Origin: Irpex lacteus
Lineage: Eukaryota > Basidiomycota > Agaricomycetes > Polyporales > Irpicaceae
DNA length: 64,000 nucleotides
Reading direction: 5' to 3'
NCBI GenBank assembly: GCA_001986395.2
Contig: MQVO02000021.1
Location: 310,001-374,000 of the forward strand
A program made the position numbers and the translations under genes. The notes under the pieces are model-generated. The model saw only the letters and a list, made by a program, of their open reading frames with translations. It ran no database searches and was not told the origin of the DNA. Shown piece by piece: positions 35,999 to 45,036 of this stretch; position 1 is the stretch's first letter, and the number at the start of each line of letters is the position of its first letter.

Positions 35999-36224
35999 TG
36001 TCAATCTGATAGGTGTTCTGGCACAGAGTAAGGAACAATATATTGACAGCGGGGTGATGGCCGCACATACCTGGCACAGAGTAAGGAACGATACCGTTCC
36101 TCTGTGCCGGGGCTGACCTTTTCTACAAGGAAATTTGCACGATCGGGACGCATTACTAATCTACGGCAATGTCCGTGATGCGCCTCCTTCCTCATTCGTC
36201 ACACGGTCGGGGCACCGTCTGACA
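35999..36224 (-). repeat. 3' LTR of the copia element
   Basis: 226 bp, TG...CA ends, 225 of 226 bases identical to the other LTR. Contains two copies of GGCACAGAGTAAGGAAC and a hairpin formed by GGCACAGAG...GGAACG with CGTTCCTCTGTGCC. The Pol reading frame runs into it and stops at 36161. Confidence 0.95.
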
Positions 36225-36638
36225 CCCCCCCCTTGACCTGAGCCGTGCATCCCTAGCATCTCTATGGCTTCCTTGTGCATCACCCGTCCTAGTGCCTTCG
36301 TCAATAAGTCTGCTCTGTTCTCCTTTCCGTCGACCCGTAGGACTTCGATAATCCCTTTGTTCACGTAGTCGCGTAGGAAGTGTAATCGTATGTCGATGTG
36401 CTTCATCTTCGTGTGCCCATGGGGATCGTGCGCACAGGCGATCGCTCCGTTATTGTCGCAGTAGATCTTCGTGGGCCCTTGAGTGGGGAAGCCGAGTTCT
36501 CCGAGGAACTGGCGCATCCACATCGCCTCACAGGCGGCCTGAGTAAGCGCGAGGTATTCAGCTTCGCATGAGGAGAGCGCGACCACGGCCTGCTGTCTCG
36601 AGCACCACGCGACTGGTGAATTCCCTATCACCATCACG
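36161..36638 (-). CDS. pol: Copia Pol, RNase H C-terminal part (separated by the hAT insertion)
   Basis: Continues the polyprotein beyond the inserted fragment in the same frame: GFVMVIGNSPVAWCSRQQ, ALSSCEAEYLALTQAACEA, IYCDNNGAIACAHDP and MKHIDIRLHFLRDYV. These are the standard copia RNase H blocks with the acidic residues in CEAEYLA and CDNNGA. The C-terminal residues GSGQGGGV are encoded by the polypurine tract, and the last 21 codons lie in the LTR. Removing the insert and one 8-bp repeat would leave a single frame with the upstream part, since the added length is 651 bp, a multiple of three. Confidence 0.9.
36225..36234 (-). promoter_or_regulatory. Polypurine tract of the copia element
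   Basis: On the coding strand this reads AAGGGGGGGG directly before the TGTCA start of the 3' LTR, the expected place for plus-strand priming. Confidence 0.8.
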
Positions 36639-36646
36639 AATCCGGA

Positions 36647-37079
36647 ATCAGTACATCTCAACCCCCACCTTTCCCACCGTGAACGATCCGCTTCAGTGGT
36701 GGAACTCGCAAATCGTTGGGGGTAGCGAGGCAGGGATCGCATGTGCACGAATGGCGTTAGACTTTCTATCCGCACCAGGTACGCTTTCTATCTTTCATAC
36801 TCCGATCTTTCGAGCTAATATCTTTCAATTATAGCTGCTTCGACAGATGTCGAGCGCGCGTTCTCACGAAGTGGCCTTACAGTATCGAAGCGTCGCCACG
36901 CTTTATCCGACGAGTCAGTCCGCGCGGCCACTGTGCTGAGCTCATGGGCCACCATTCCCGGCGCTATTCCCGAGGACGCCATCATCGGTGTCTTGCGCGC
37001 CAAAAGCAAGCGTACTAAAGCAACTGAAGTGGACAATGTTTTTGAAGATATATCTGATTCTGAAGCCGCTCCCTCGTAG
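36647..37079 (+). pseudogene. hAT transposase C-terminal fragment (dimerisation domain)
   Basis: Two exon pieces separated by a GTACGC..TAG intron (about 36780-36833). The first reads QYISTPTFPTVNDPLQWWNS and ARMALDFLSAP. The second reads STDVERAFSRSGLTVSKRRHAL and SDESVRAATVLSSW, with a stop at 37077-37079. The DPLQWW...ER-x-FS-x-x-G arrangement is the hAT C-terminal dimerisation domain. The BED finger and catalytic domain are missing, so it cannot be an active transposase. Confidence 0.85.
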
Positions 37080-37289
37080 TGTACATGGGTAATACTTCAA
37101 AAACTGCAATATATATGTGTTTTACTAGAGACACCTGCAGGTATACTTGCCGCTCTCGAAACCCCTACCCGCACCCTCACGCTACCCGTGGGAAACAGGT
37201 ACCCATAACCTGCGGGTCACAGACCTGCGGGTATTACAACGGGTGTACCCACGGCTCACCGCAGGTAATGCCTACCTGTGCTGGGCTTT
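36647..37289 (+). mobile_element. Truncated hAT transposon fragment nested in the copia element
   Basis: A 643-bp insert on the plus strand, flanked by the 8-bp direct repeat AATCCGGA (36639-36646 and 37290-37297). The left part is the 3' end of a hAT transposase gene. The right part (about 37120-37283) is full of ACCTGCGGGT/ACCCGT-type subterminal motifs and ends near CTACCTGTGCTG, a plausible hAT end. No matching left terminus exists, because the insert begins inside coding sequence. Confidence 0.8.
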
Positions 37290-39766
37290 AATCCGGATAT
37301 GGACTTCCTCTCCTCGCCACCGGCCCAATCAGAGTCTGAGAACCCGCGGAATATGGGGTAGGGTTCGTCGACATTGCCTAGAACGAGTCCGAGTGATCGT
37401 GTGCCTTGTAGGTAGCGCAGCAGATGCTTCGCGGCGTCCCAGTGAGCCTTGCCGTAGTTGGACATAAACTTGGCTAGCTCTCGTACAGCGAATGAAAGGT
37501 CTGGGCGCGTGGTGTTGGCGAGGTACATGACCTTCCCGACTACCGCGCAGTAGGGTACCGAGGCCATCTCTGCTCGTTCCTCGTCTGTCTTCGGGCAGTC
37601 ATCGGCGGTAAGATGTGTCTTGGGTGTCAACGGTGTCGACACGGCGTTGCTGTGCTCCATCCCGAATTGCCGGAGAATAGACGTTGTGAACGGTGTTTGG
37701 CTGAGGATGATGGTACGTCGTGATCGGTACCTGATGACGACACACCCTAAGAGATGTTCGACTTCTCCATTGTCCGTGATGTCGGATATACCGCTCAGCT
37801 CCTTGGTGATGCTGTCGGATTCGTCCTCGTCGGGTGTACCGAGTAAGATGTCGTCTACGCTCGTTGTGGACATGGACTTGATGTCGTTCTTCTGTCGTAC
37901 GTGAACGCTCCAGTCCGTCTCGAGGCGCTTGAACCCGAGTGTGGCGTACTTCTCGTTGAACGTGAGGTACCACTGCCTTCCGGCCTGCTTCAAACCGTAA
38001 AGGCCCTTCTGTAACTTCCAGATCCCTGACCCTGCGAATTCCGGAGCGCGCATGTAAATCTCTTCATCGAGAGGACCGTTGAGAAACGCGGTCTTGATGT
38101 CGATGTGACGTAGGTGGAGATCTTGAGATGCAGCGATCGCGAGCAAGGTACGGATGGAGTCCCACCGGGCTACCGGTGCGAAGGTGTACGTGAAGTCTTG
38201 GCCGGGAATCTGTGTGAAGCCCTTGGCCACGAGTCTCGCCTTGAATCTCGAGATGTGTCCGTCCGCATTCCGCTTGATGTGAAGTACCCACTTCGCGCCC
38301 ACTGCTTTCCGACCTGGCGGGAGTCGGTCGACTGGGATGTAGACGCCTTTGGCCTGGAGGGCTTCGCGCTCCTCGTGCAGCGCCGCGAGCCAGTGGTTCC
38401 AGTAGGGGCTGTTCTGAGCTTGGCGAATGGTCTGGGGATCGGTAGCAGAAGGATCGTCGATGGGGAGCATGGCGTTGAGAGCGTGGACTGAGATTGGGTT
38501 GTGAGATACGAAGAGTGGATCGCAGATCTCGGCGATTTGGACTGCAGTGGGGTCGTCGATTTCTACTTCGTTATCTCCGAGTATTCGGACGTTGTCATGT
38601 CTGAGGGTGACAGCTCCTTGCTTCACCTGAACCCGCAACCCCCCCTCGGACGAATACTCGGTGTTATCAACACGGTACCGTGCGGGAAGAGCGCGGGGAC
38701 GCCGGGGTAGGGCAACTGCCTCATTAGGCAATTCCTCCTCAGGCGCCTGTTGCGGTGGAACGGCTTCGATCGCAGGCTGGTTGGCGTCGCCACCATGATC
38801 TGCGTCGACTTGTTCGGCAGGAGTGAGCTTGTCACGATAACGAGCTTCGACTTTGTAGAATAGGTCGTCCCATAGTGGGGACGTGAGGGAATTGTCGGCT
38901 GACATTGGCGGTTGGTCGTCGAGGAAGACAACATCGCGTCGTACGAGGACGTTGTGTTTGTCGGGGATCCATATCAGATACCCCTTTGCGTCACGTGCGT
39001 AGCCTACGAACCGGCCTGTTTCTCCTCTCGGTTTCAGCTTTGGTAGATCGTCTGAGTCGACTTTCCTGGATACGACGTGTGAGCCGAATACTCGGAGGTG
39101 AGCGAGATCAGGCACCGCGTTCTTCCAGACATGGAATGGTGTCTTCCCAGGTGGTAGCGCGGCCGTAGGAGATCGATTAAGGAGATGGGCGGCGGCTTGT
39201 ACCGCGAGGGGCCAGAACCAGTCCCCAAGCCCTGCGTCCAATAGCATAGCCCGAGCCATAGACACGAGGGTATAGTTGTAGCGCTCCGCGACGCCGTTCT
39301 GAGGTGAGGCGTCAGGCACCGTTTTCTCGTACGTGATGCCTTCTGATTCGCAGTAGCGCTCGAACTCTCCGTGAATTAGTTCGGACGCGTTGTCGATACG
39401 AATGATTATGATTTTGTTGCCGGTGGAAAGTTCCACGGTGGACTTGTACTTTTTGAACTCAGCGAGGGCGTCGGACTTGTCCTTGAGGAAGCGGGGGTCT
39501 GCCCACCTCGAGGCGTCGTCCGTGATATTCATGAAATATTTGACGTTCCCGAAGCCGAGTGGAAAGGGACCGCATAAGTCGATATGAACACGAAATGCGA
39601 TCTGGTCTGAGCGGGTGTTGGAGATCTTTGGGAAAGGGAAGCGCTTGATGTTCGCGCGTGCGCAGATCTCGCATCTGGTTGGGGCTCTGACACCGGGTTT
39701 GACCGAGACTCCGGTGACAGCGCGCACTAGCCCTTTTACGCCTATGTGGCCCATTAGGCGGTGCAA
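37256..39766 (-). CDS. pol: Copia Pol: integrase and reverse transcriptase, start of RNase H
   Basis: Begins in frame at the frameshift site with LHRLMGH (integrase zinc-binding histidines) and CEICARA (cysteines). The DDE residues lie in RVHIDLCGPF, IIRIDNASELIHGEF and SPQNGVAERYN. Reverse transcriptase follows: AVGAKWVLHIKRNADGHISR, RLVAKGFTQIPGQDFTYTF, DIKTAFLNGPLDEEIYM and GLYGLKQAGRQWY. The active site is SVDDILLG, where the usual first residue is Tyr or another bulky residue. The C-terminus enters RNase H at GFSDSDWAGGEERKSISG. There it runs into the hAT insert and ends 14 codons later at 37256. The frame is otherwise open for more than 800 codons, consistent with recent insertion. Confidence 0.92.
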   Translation of the reverse strand: MHRLMGHIGVKGLVRAVTGVSVKPGVRAPTRCEICARANIKRFPFPKISNTRSDQIAFRVHIDLCGPFPLGFGNVKYFMNITDDASRWADPRFLKDKSDALAEFKKYKSTVELSTGNKIIIIRIDNASELIHGEFERYCESEGITYEKTVPDASPQNGVAERYNYTLVSMARAMLLDAGLGDWFWPLAVQAAAHLLNRSPTAALPPGKTPFHVWKNAVPDLAHLRVFGSHVVSRKVDSDDLPKLKPRGETGRFVGYARDAKGYLIWIPDKHNVLVRRDVVFLDDQPPMSADNSLTSPLWDDLFYKVEARYRDKLTPAEQVDADHGGDANQPAIEAVPPQQAPEEELPNEAVALPRRPRALPARYRVDNTEYSSEGGLRVQVKQGAVTLRHDNVRILGDNEVEIDDPTAVQIAEICDPLFVSHNPISVHALNAMLPIDDPSATDPQTIRQAQNSPYWNHWLAALHEEREALQAKGVYIPVDRLPPGRKAVGAKWVLHIKRNADGHISRFKARLVAKGFTQIPGQDFTYTFAPVARWDSIRTLLAIAASQDLHLRHIDIKTAFLNGPLDEEIYMRAPEFAGSGIWKLQKGLYGLKQAGRQWYLTFNEKYATLGFKRLETDWSVHVRQKNDIKSMSTTSVDDILLGTPDEDESDSITKELSGISDITDNGEVEHLLGCVVIRYRSRRTIILSQTPFTTSILRQFGMEHSNAVSTPLTPKTHLTADDCPKTDEERAEMASVPYCAVVGKVMYLANTTRPDLSFAVRELAKFMSNYGKAHWDAAKHLLRYLQGTRSLGLVLGNVDEPYPIFRGFSDSDWAGGEERKSISGLKPSTGRHYLR

Positions 39767-41565
39767 AAACCCTCAGTGATGTTCTGAGGTTTCTGCATCG
39801 GCACACTGGTAGCAGCGCTGATTGGGTGAGGACTGATTCTGTCGATTAGAGGTGCGCTGCTGATGCGGTCGGCGAGGGAAGCGTGGTTGGCCTCGATACG
39901 GCCAGCAAGGTTCCGGGAGATTGGCTGGACGTGGAGACGATAGAGGTTGTTCGGTTGGATTCTTCCGACCATGATCGTCTTCCCATTGGTCGAGAGAACG
40001 ACCTTCCCGTCCTTCATGATGCAATCGACTCCGCGGCGCTGAAGGCATCCCTGAGACACGAGGTTAAGTCGCGCTGATGGGACGTGCAGTGCGTCCGAGA
40101 GTTTAACAGTAGACATGACTCCGTTGATGGTAACTGCCAGGTGAACGTCCCCCACGCCAATTGCTGAGGTGGCTAGGCTCGAGCCGAAGCCCTTGACTTG
40201 GATGTGGGAGATCTTCCTGTAGTTGTTGAAGACCGACTTGTCATAGAAGATGTGTCGGTTTGCGCCCGAATCGTGATATACGTCCGCGGCGGGCTTAGAA
40301 TTGGAGGTACTCATAAGCGCGAGCGTGTTGCAGGTAACGGAAGCGACGGGGTCTGGACCGCAGATGACGTTGAACGCGTAGTATTCCCCTTCTTGGCAAA
40401 GGGCAGCTGCGACTTGTGCCTCATCGTCAGATCCCTCAGCGCTACAGTTCGCGGCGTGGGCAGCGTTGGCACGTGGCTGGTTGAACGTCTTGGATTTGTT
40501 CTTGAACGTTCCCGTGCTTTTGTTCGTGTCTGATCGCTGGTCCGGGGGCAGATGCAGATCTGTCCTACCGCGCCAACCCTCCGGGTACTGACCACATTTC
40601 TCTCCACCCCAGCAAAGACAGTTGCGGGTCTTGTGGCCTCGTGGCCTCGAGCACTTAGGGTTCTCGCAGTAGTCCTGATCCTTCGAATTTGAGGGTTTAG
40701 CTCTCTTAGAAGATGTCTGGTTCGCGATGGGCGACCCAGGGCGTTTGGAATCGGGGTACAGAGTGTCGGTGTTGTACGCCTCGGCAGCCACCTGCGGATC
40801 GTTCTTCTTCTGAGCCCAGTCGTAATTTCTGACCATGGCGAATACAGCAGCCGAAGAGAGCGGCTTGCCCTCGTTCTCGGCCTTGGTGAGGGCATCGAAG
40901 AGTCTACCGCCGAACTCAGCCCACCCGGGAGTTGCCGGTAATAGATTGGCGATCGTGACAGCGAAGTCGGTGTCTTTGATGCGCGTTGGGCTGTAGTTAC
41001 GCAGTTCGACGTAGAGTTCGCGCAGTTTCTCGCACCACTTCCAGACGTCCATGCCGGGCTTGCAGGTGAACTTCATAATGTTCTGGAACTGAACCTGCGA
41101 CCGGGCGAAGTTGAGTGGACGGTATTCCTCTGTGAGGAACTCCCAGATGAATTTGGCGCTGTCGTCCTCTGAGATAAGAGATCGTTTCTCCGGGGATAGT
41201 GCCTCCAGGAGAACGGTACGGGCGGCTAGGTTGCCTCGTGCCCAGGGTTCGGCCTTCTTCGTGGCCTCCTCCACCTCATCTTTGTTTCCTTTCTGAATGA
41301 ACCACTTCTTCTCACCGGAAGACTCTTCCGTGGCCTCGAATCGTGCGTCGGCTATGAGTTTAGGTATGACTGGGGCGACGGACTCGGGCCCGGAGATGTA
41401 TTTCCAGAGGTTCAGCAACTGAAGCTTAGACTTAGCTACGCCAACCCATGTCCCGTATGTATTCGTGGTCCCATCGTCTGTCAACTTCTCCAACGAGAAT
41501 CGTTTGTCGAAGTGCGTGAAGGTGTCCATGGACGTGGTGGTGGCGGTGGCGTCAGGGGTAGACAT
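39754..41565 (-). CDS. gag: Copia Gag and aspartic protease
   Basis: 603 codons starting at 41565. The N-terminal capsid-like region includes KLTDDGTTNTYGTW and LLNLWKYISG, then EALSPEKRSLISEDDSAK and WKWCEKLRELYVELRNYSP. A variant zinc knuckle follows (CENPKCSRPRGHKTRNC, spacing CX4CX5HX4C, then WGGEKCG). The protease motif is DSGANRHIF, with the flap-side block SARLNLVSQGCLQRRG. The frame ends at TAA 39754-39756, shortly after the slippery heptamer at 39766-39772. Continuing into integrase needs a -1 shift. The product would form virus-like particles and mature the polyprotein. Confidence 0.92.
   Translation of the reverse strand: MSTPDATATTTSMDTFTHFDKRFSLEKLTDDGTTNTYGTWVGVAKSKLQLLNLWKYISGPESVAPVIPKLIADARFEATEESSGEKKWFIQKGNKDEVEEATKKAEPWARGNLAARTVLLEALSPEKRSLISEDDSAKFIWEFLTEEYRPLNFARSQVQFQNIMKFTCKPGMDVWKWCEKLRELYVELRNYSPTRIKDTDFAVTIANLLPATPGWAEFGGRLFDALTKAENEGKPLSSAAVFAMVRNYDWAQKKNDPQVAAEAYNTDTLYPDSKRPGSPIANQTSSKRAKPSNSKDQDYCENPKCSRPRGHKTRNCLCWGGEKCGQYPEGWRGRTDLHLPPDQRSDTNKSTGTFKNKSKTFNQPRANAAHAANCSAEGSDDEAQVAAALCQEGEYYAFNVICGPDPVASVTCNTLALMSTSNSKPAADVYHDSGANRHIFYDKSVFNNYRKISHIQVKGFGSSLATSAIGVGDVHLAVTINGVMSTVKLSDALHVPSARLNLVSQGCLQRRGVDCIMKDGKVVLSTNGKTIMVGRIQPNNLYRLHVQPISRNLAGRIEANHASLADRISSAPLIDRISPHPISAATSVPMQKPQNITEGFCTA
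39766..39772 (-). promoter_or_regulatory. Candidate -1 ribosomal frameshift heptamer between protease and integrase
   Basis: On the coding strand the sequence is G GGT TTT in the Gag-protease frame, a canonical X XXY YYZ heptamer. After a -1 slip the next codon is TTG, the first of the integrase frame (39766). The zero-frame stop follows ten nucleotides later. A single-base indel in this copy is the alternative. Confidence 0.65.
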
Positions 41566-41630
41566 CGTGAGATGAGATTTGATGGAGATAGTTCGTTCAA
41601 AGTTTCTGATGTCTGATTAGAGCAGACGGC

Positions 41631-41641
41631 GGCTCATAACC
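41631..41641 (-). promoter_or_regulatory. Primer-binding site complementary to the initiator tRNA-Met anticodon arm
   Basis: Directly after the 5' LTR the coding strand reads GGTTATGAGCC. Its complement GGCTCATAACC matches the anticodon stem-loop of eukaryotic initiator tRNA-Met (loop CUCAUAA). This implies priming by a cut tRNA half, as in Drosophila copia. Confidence 0.75.
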
Positions 41642-41867
41642 TGTCAATCTGATAGGTGTTCTGGCACAGAGTAAGGAACGATATATTGACAGCGGGGTGA
41701 TGGCCGCACATACCTGGCACAGAGTAAGGAACGATACCGTTCCTCTGTGCCGGGGCTGACCTTTTCTACAAGGAAATTTGCACGATCGGGACGCATTACT
41801 AATCTACGGCAATGTCCGTGATGCGCCTCCTTCCTCATTCGTCACACGGTCGGGGCACCGTCTGACA
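41642..41867 (-). repeat. 5' LTR of the copia element
   Basis: 226 bp; contains the same internal repeats and hairpin as the other LTR. It should carry the promoter of the element. Confidence 0.95.
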
Positions 41868-41872
41868 ACTAG

Positions 41873-43158
41873 GGTGGATGGTTTTCCCTGCTGACTCCTG
41901 GAGGGCGAATGTAACGGTGGGCGCTAGCCACTGTCGTCAGGACGTGGTACGTCGTTCAGTGCCACCCCGAAGGCCTTCGGCCGTAGATATGTAGATAGCT
42001 GACTCACCTTGTATTAGTTTCTTATCGTGTTTCTTTGTTGTAGTATTAGTAAAGCGCGAGAGCCACGGAGTGGCACTAGATAGTAAAACAGTATATAACA
42101 CCTGTAGATACACACTTGTAAAGACAAGCTTCTCGGAATACGACATTTATCCCACTCACCTCGCGTTCTGAACAAGCTTCCCGTGTTTACCGTCGCTCGA
42201 TCGTTGCTCGTCACAATTCCTCGTGTTCGTGCACGCGTCTAGCGCCGGGTTTCTCACAACAACGTACTCGGTTGCCTTTTTGGTAATGTCGTGGCACCTC
42301 AGAAGACGGATTATCAAATTCTCGCCGGGTCTATTTGGTCAATGACGATGACACACCGCTTTCCTTTCTGCCTCCAGTCGCATTGTGCGCTATATCATCC
42401 ACACTGACATAACCAACAAGTGCATGAGCTATGCTGCTAGGAATACTTACTGTGCAGCACCATAGTGGTAGCCAAGAAGAGTAAGTGAAATCCTTCGATG
42501 TCCGTTACGCACAGACTGACCACCTCGCCGCGCCAAGAATTGGCGTTCCACAGCACTCAGGCTCTCGGAGCGCAGACGCATCCATGGCTGCTTCGGCCTG
42601 CCCATCGAGATTACTTGACTCCAGAGTCTGAAATATGTCACGCCTGCTACGCGACGCACCAGCATCATTACATCCCGACCAGCACTGACCTCACCGAACT
42701 GTTGCAGAACCTTTGACCGAGACAGCTCGAGCGACACAGCCTGTCATGAGCCTAATCCTATCTTTGATACGTCCTAGCTATGGAAATGGCCATAGCAGTG
42801 AATGTCCGTGGCACCCAAGACTCCATTACACTTTGTCGGCAGGCTGTTGTCCGACTCGTGGTACTGATCACGTATGATACACGTATAAGAAATTCATAGA
42901 TGTACGCGTCATTGCATTTTTGTTGGTTTGCTAAGAAATCGCACAAAATATAAGGTGGTCAGAGCACAAAAACGGATGATTGCGCAAGTCTACAATTACA
43001 TGTAAATATACAGCACCGTTAAAGAATATAAAAGTATAGGATTAAGAAAGAATAGTTAAAAGGCCCGAACCCAGCATGGTCCGGGAATGATAAATAAAAT
43101 ATGCAAGTCGGTCAGAGATAGATGTCATAAAAGAACTTATAGCAGGGGATAAATCTAT
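41873..43158. other. Intergenic stretch right of the retrotransposon
   Basis: No gene signature in any frame; AT-rich from about 42890. Includes the 3' flank of the aldehyde dehydrogenase gene. Confidence 0.4.
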
Positions 43159-45036
43159 TCAGATCTCGGGGATGGGTGCATTTACGTTGGCACACATCAT
43201 CTTGTAGCTGTCTTCAGTGTAAGGAGGGTACCTGTGGCCGATGAAGGGCTCGAGCCTGAAAGGAAGTCATGGTTGAGTTTACTTCTAAAGGCATGATGGT
43301 GAAACAACGTACTCAGCCGGCATGTTGCAGTAGCTCCTGCGGTGGGTGAAAACGTCGAAGGTGTTCTTGCTGAAGTAGCTGCCGTCTATGTCCAAATGTT
43401 GTCAGAATGATAGCTAGGCGTCAGGTGTAGAGTACTACTTACAGCCAGACTCGCCAATTCCACCGAAAGGCATCTCGTGGACTGAGAATGTAACTTGAGT
43501 TACTGTCTTTAACGATGAAATATAACATGTACTTACCGACGATCTGCCAGACAGTGTCGTTGAAGATCAAGCTGCCACTGCTGGTCCTCTCCAGACCTGT
43601 AATGTCGTCGGATTACGTACAGAATGCTAACATTTCGAAACTTACATCTTTGCTTCACTGTCTCGTCATTTGAGAAGACGTAGAGTGCCAAAGGCGAGGG
43701 CCTGTCAGCTACAATAGAGATAGCCTCGTCGACATCCTCAACCTCGACAATAGGAAGAATAGGACCAAACAGTTCCCTGATTGACGAACACGATGGTTAG
43801 TGTGTTTCGAGAAGTTAAGATGAAGCATACATACTCTTCCATAAGGGGGTCGTCAAGCTTGACATCTCCGACGATGGTGGTTGCGATTCTGCGCCTGAAG
43901 TCACTAACACCGCCAGCGAGAACCGTGCCCTTCGTAGAGAGGATCAAGTTCATGAGACGCTTATATTGTACATCGTTGACAATCTTAGACCAGGGTGAGT
44001 CGGGGCCGAGGGGGTCGGTGGGGAAGAATGAAGCATAAGCCTTCTGCATTGCAGACTTGAAGTCACTTGCGATTGCGGTGGGAACGAGAACATAGTCGGG
44101 CGTCACGCAAAGCTATGGCCAGGATCAGATTTAGGTGGTGTGATCATGCACGGAAAAACATACCTGACCGGAGTTCTGCACTTTGCCAAAGAGAACGCGT
44201 CTAGCGGCGAGGTCAAGGTCGGCGTCGGGGCAAATGATAACCGGGCTCTTGCCGCCTAGTTCGAGAGTGATTGGAGTAACGTGCTTTGCGGCCGCAGCAG
44301 CGACCAAGCGACCGACACGTCCGCTTCCGGTGTACAGGATGTGGGCCCAGCGGAGTTCGAGGAGCTTAGTCGTCTCCGGGATCGCACCTTGAACAACGAC
44401 GTATGCATTAGGGTCGAGATACTTCTCGATCATGCTCGCGAGGAGGGCAGAGACAGTAGGCGTAAGTTCCGAAGGTTTGATGACGACAGGGCAGCCAGCT
44501 GCGATGGCTCCAACCATAGGAAGCAAGGTCAAGACGATTGGGAAGTTCCAAGGGCTATCAAGATGAGTTAATTGAGCATATCATTCAGCGAGATCTATCG
44601 AGCGCAAGTACTTACGAGATGATCAAAGCCGTGCCTTTGGGAACTGGGTAGATAGTGGCGTCCCAGTTTTGGCGCCATGCATCAACCTTTGGCTTTTCGG
44701 GACGAGCCCAGTCTTCCAGGTTCTCGGCTGCGTGGAGGGCGCCGTGGACGGTCGGACCCAGCTCAGTCGATACACATTCCTGGCGTTGCTTGCCGAGGTC
44801 AGCAAGGACAGCATCTTCCCATACAGTCTTGTTTTCTTGAATCATACGTGCGAGCTGAAGCAGCTGGCGACGACGGTAGTCGAGGGAGCGCGTGACTCCA
44901 GACTTCCATGTCTGAGCGACACGAGCGTAAATCTGGGGCAGATGTTCAGTAAAGAGCAATGGGTGAAGTAATGGAAGTGTCACGTACTTCATCGATTTGT
45001 TCGAGAGAGGCGTATTGAGAGTGGGAGGCAGACATG
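43159..45036 (-). CDS. Aldehyde dehydrogenase, class 3 (fatty-aldehyde type)
   Basis: NAD(P)-dependent oxidation of medium/long-chain or aromatic aldehydes to acids. Starts MSASHSQYASLEQIDE at 45036; the first intron follows directly. Family blocks in order are RRRQLLQLARMIQENK, PWNFPIVLTLLPMVGAIAAG with the KPSE coenzyme lysine, YTGSGRVGRLVAAAAAKH, the catalytic glutamate in LELGGKSPV, NSGQ joined across an intron to LCVTPDYVL with the catalytic cysteine, ELFGPILPIV and MPFGGIGESGYG. The NSGQLC form and the absence of an N-terminal extension are typical of class 3 (yeast Hfd1-like). No C-terminal membrane anchor is visible; the protein ends at PIPEI. About eight exons join in frame to around 490 residues, the normal length. 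Confidence 0.92.

Larger units (their letters stand above)
35999..41867 (-). mobile_element. Ty1/copia LTR retrotransposon, nearly complete, with a nested insertion
   Basis: A 5,869-bp element on the minus strand. It has 226-bp LTRs (35999-36224 and 41642-41867), flanked by the 5-bp target duplication ACTAG at 35994-35998 and 41868-41872. Next to the right LTR lies a primer-binding site, and next to the left LTR a polypurine tract. The coding order is Gag, protease, integrase, reverse transcriptase, RNase H, which defines the copia superfamily. The LTRs differ at one base (36037 A against 41680 G), so the insertion is recent. A 643-bp hAT fragment interrupts the RNase H region. Confidence 0.95.

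Noticed and set aside
39772..41565. Treating the Gag/protease to integrase frame change as a simple inactivating mutation
   Set aside because: Not fully excluded, but the slippery heptamer is exactly in phase and both frames are otherwise open, so a frameshift signal is at least as likely.
41940..42240. Minus-strand frames right of the retrotransposon as a possible gene
   Set aside because: Short, no motif, no plausible splice continuation.
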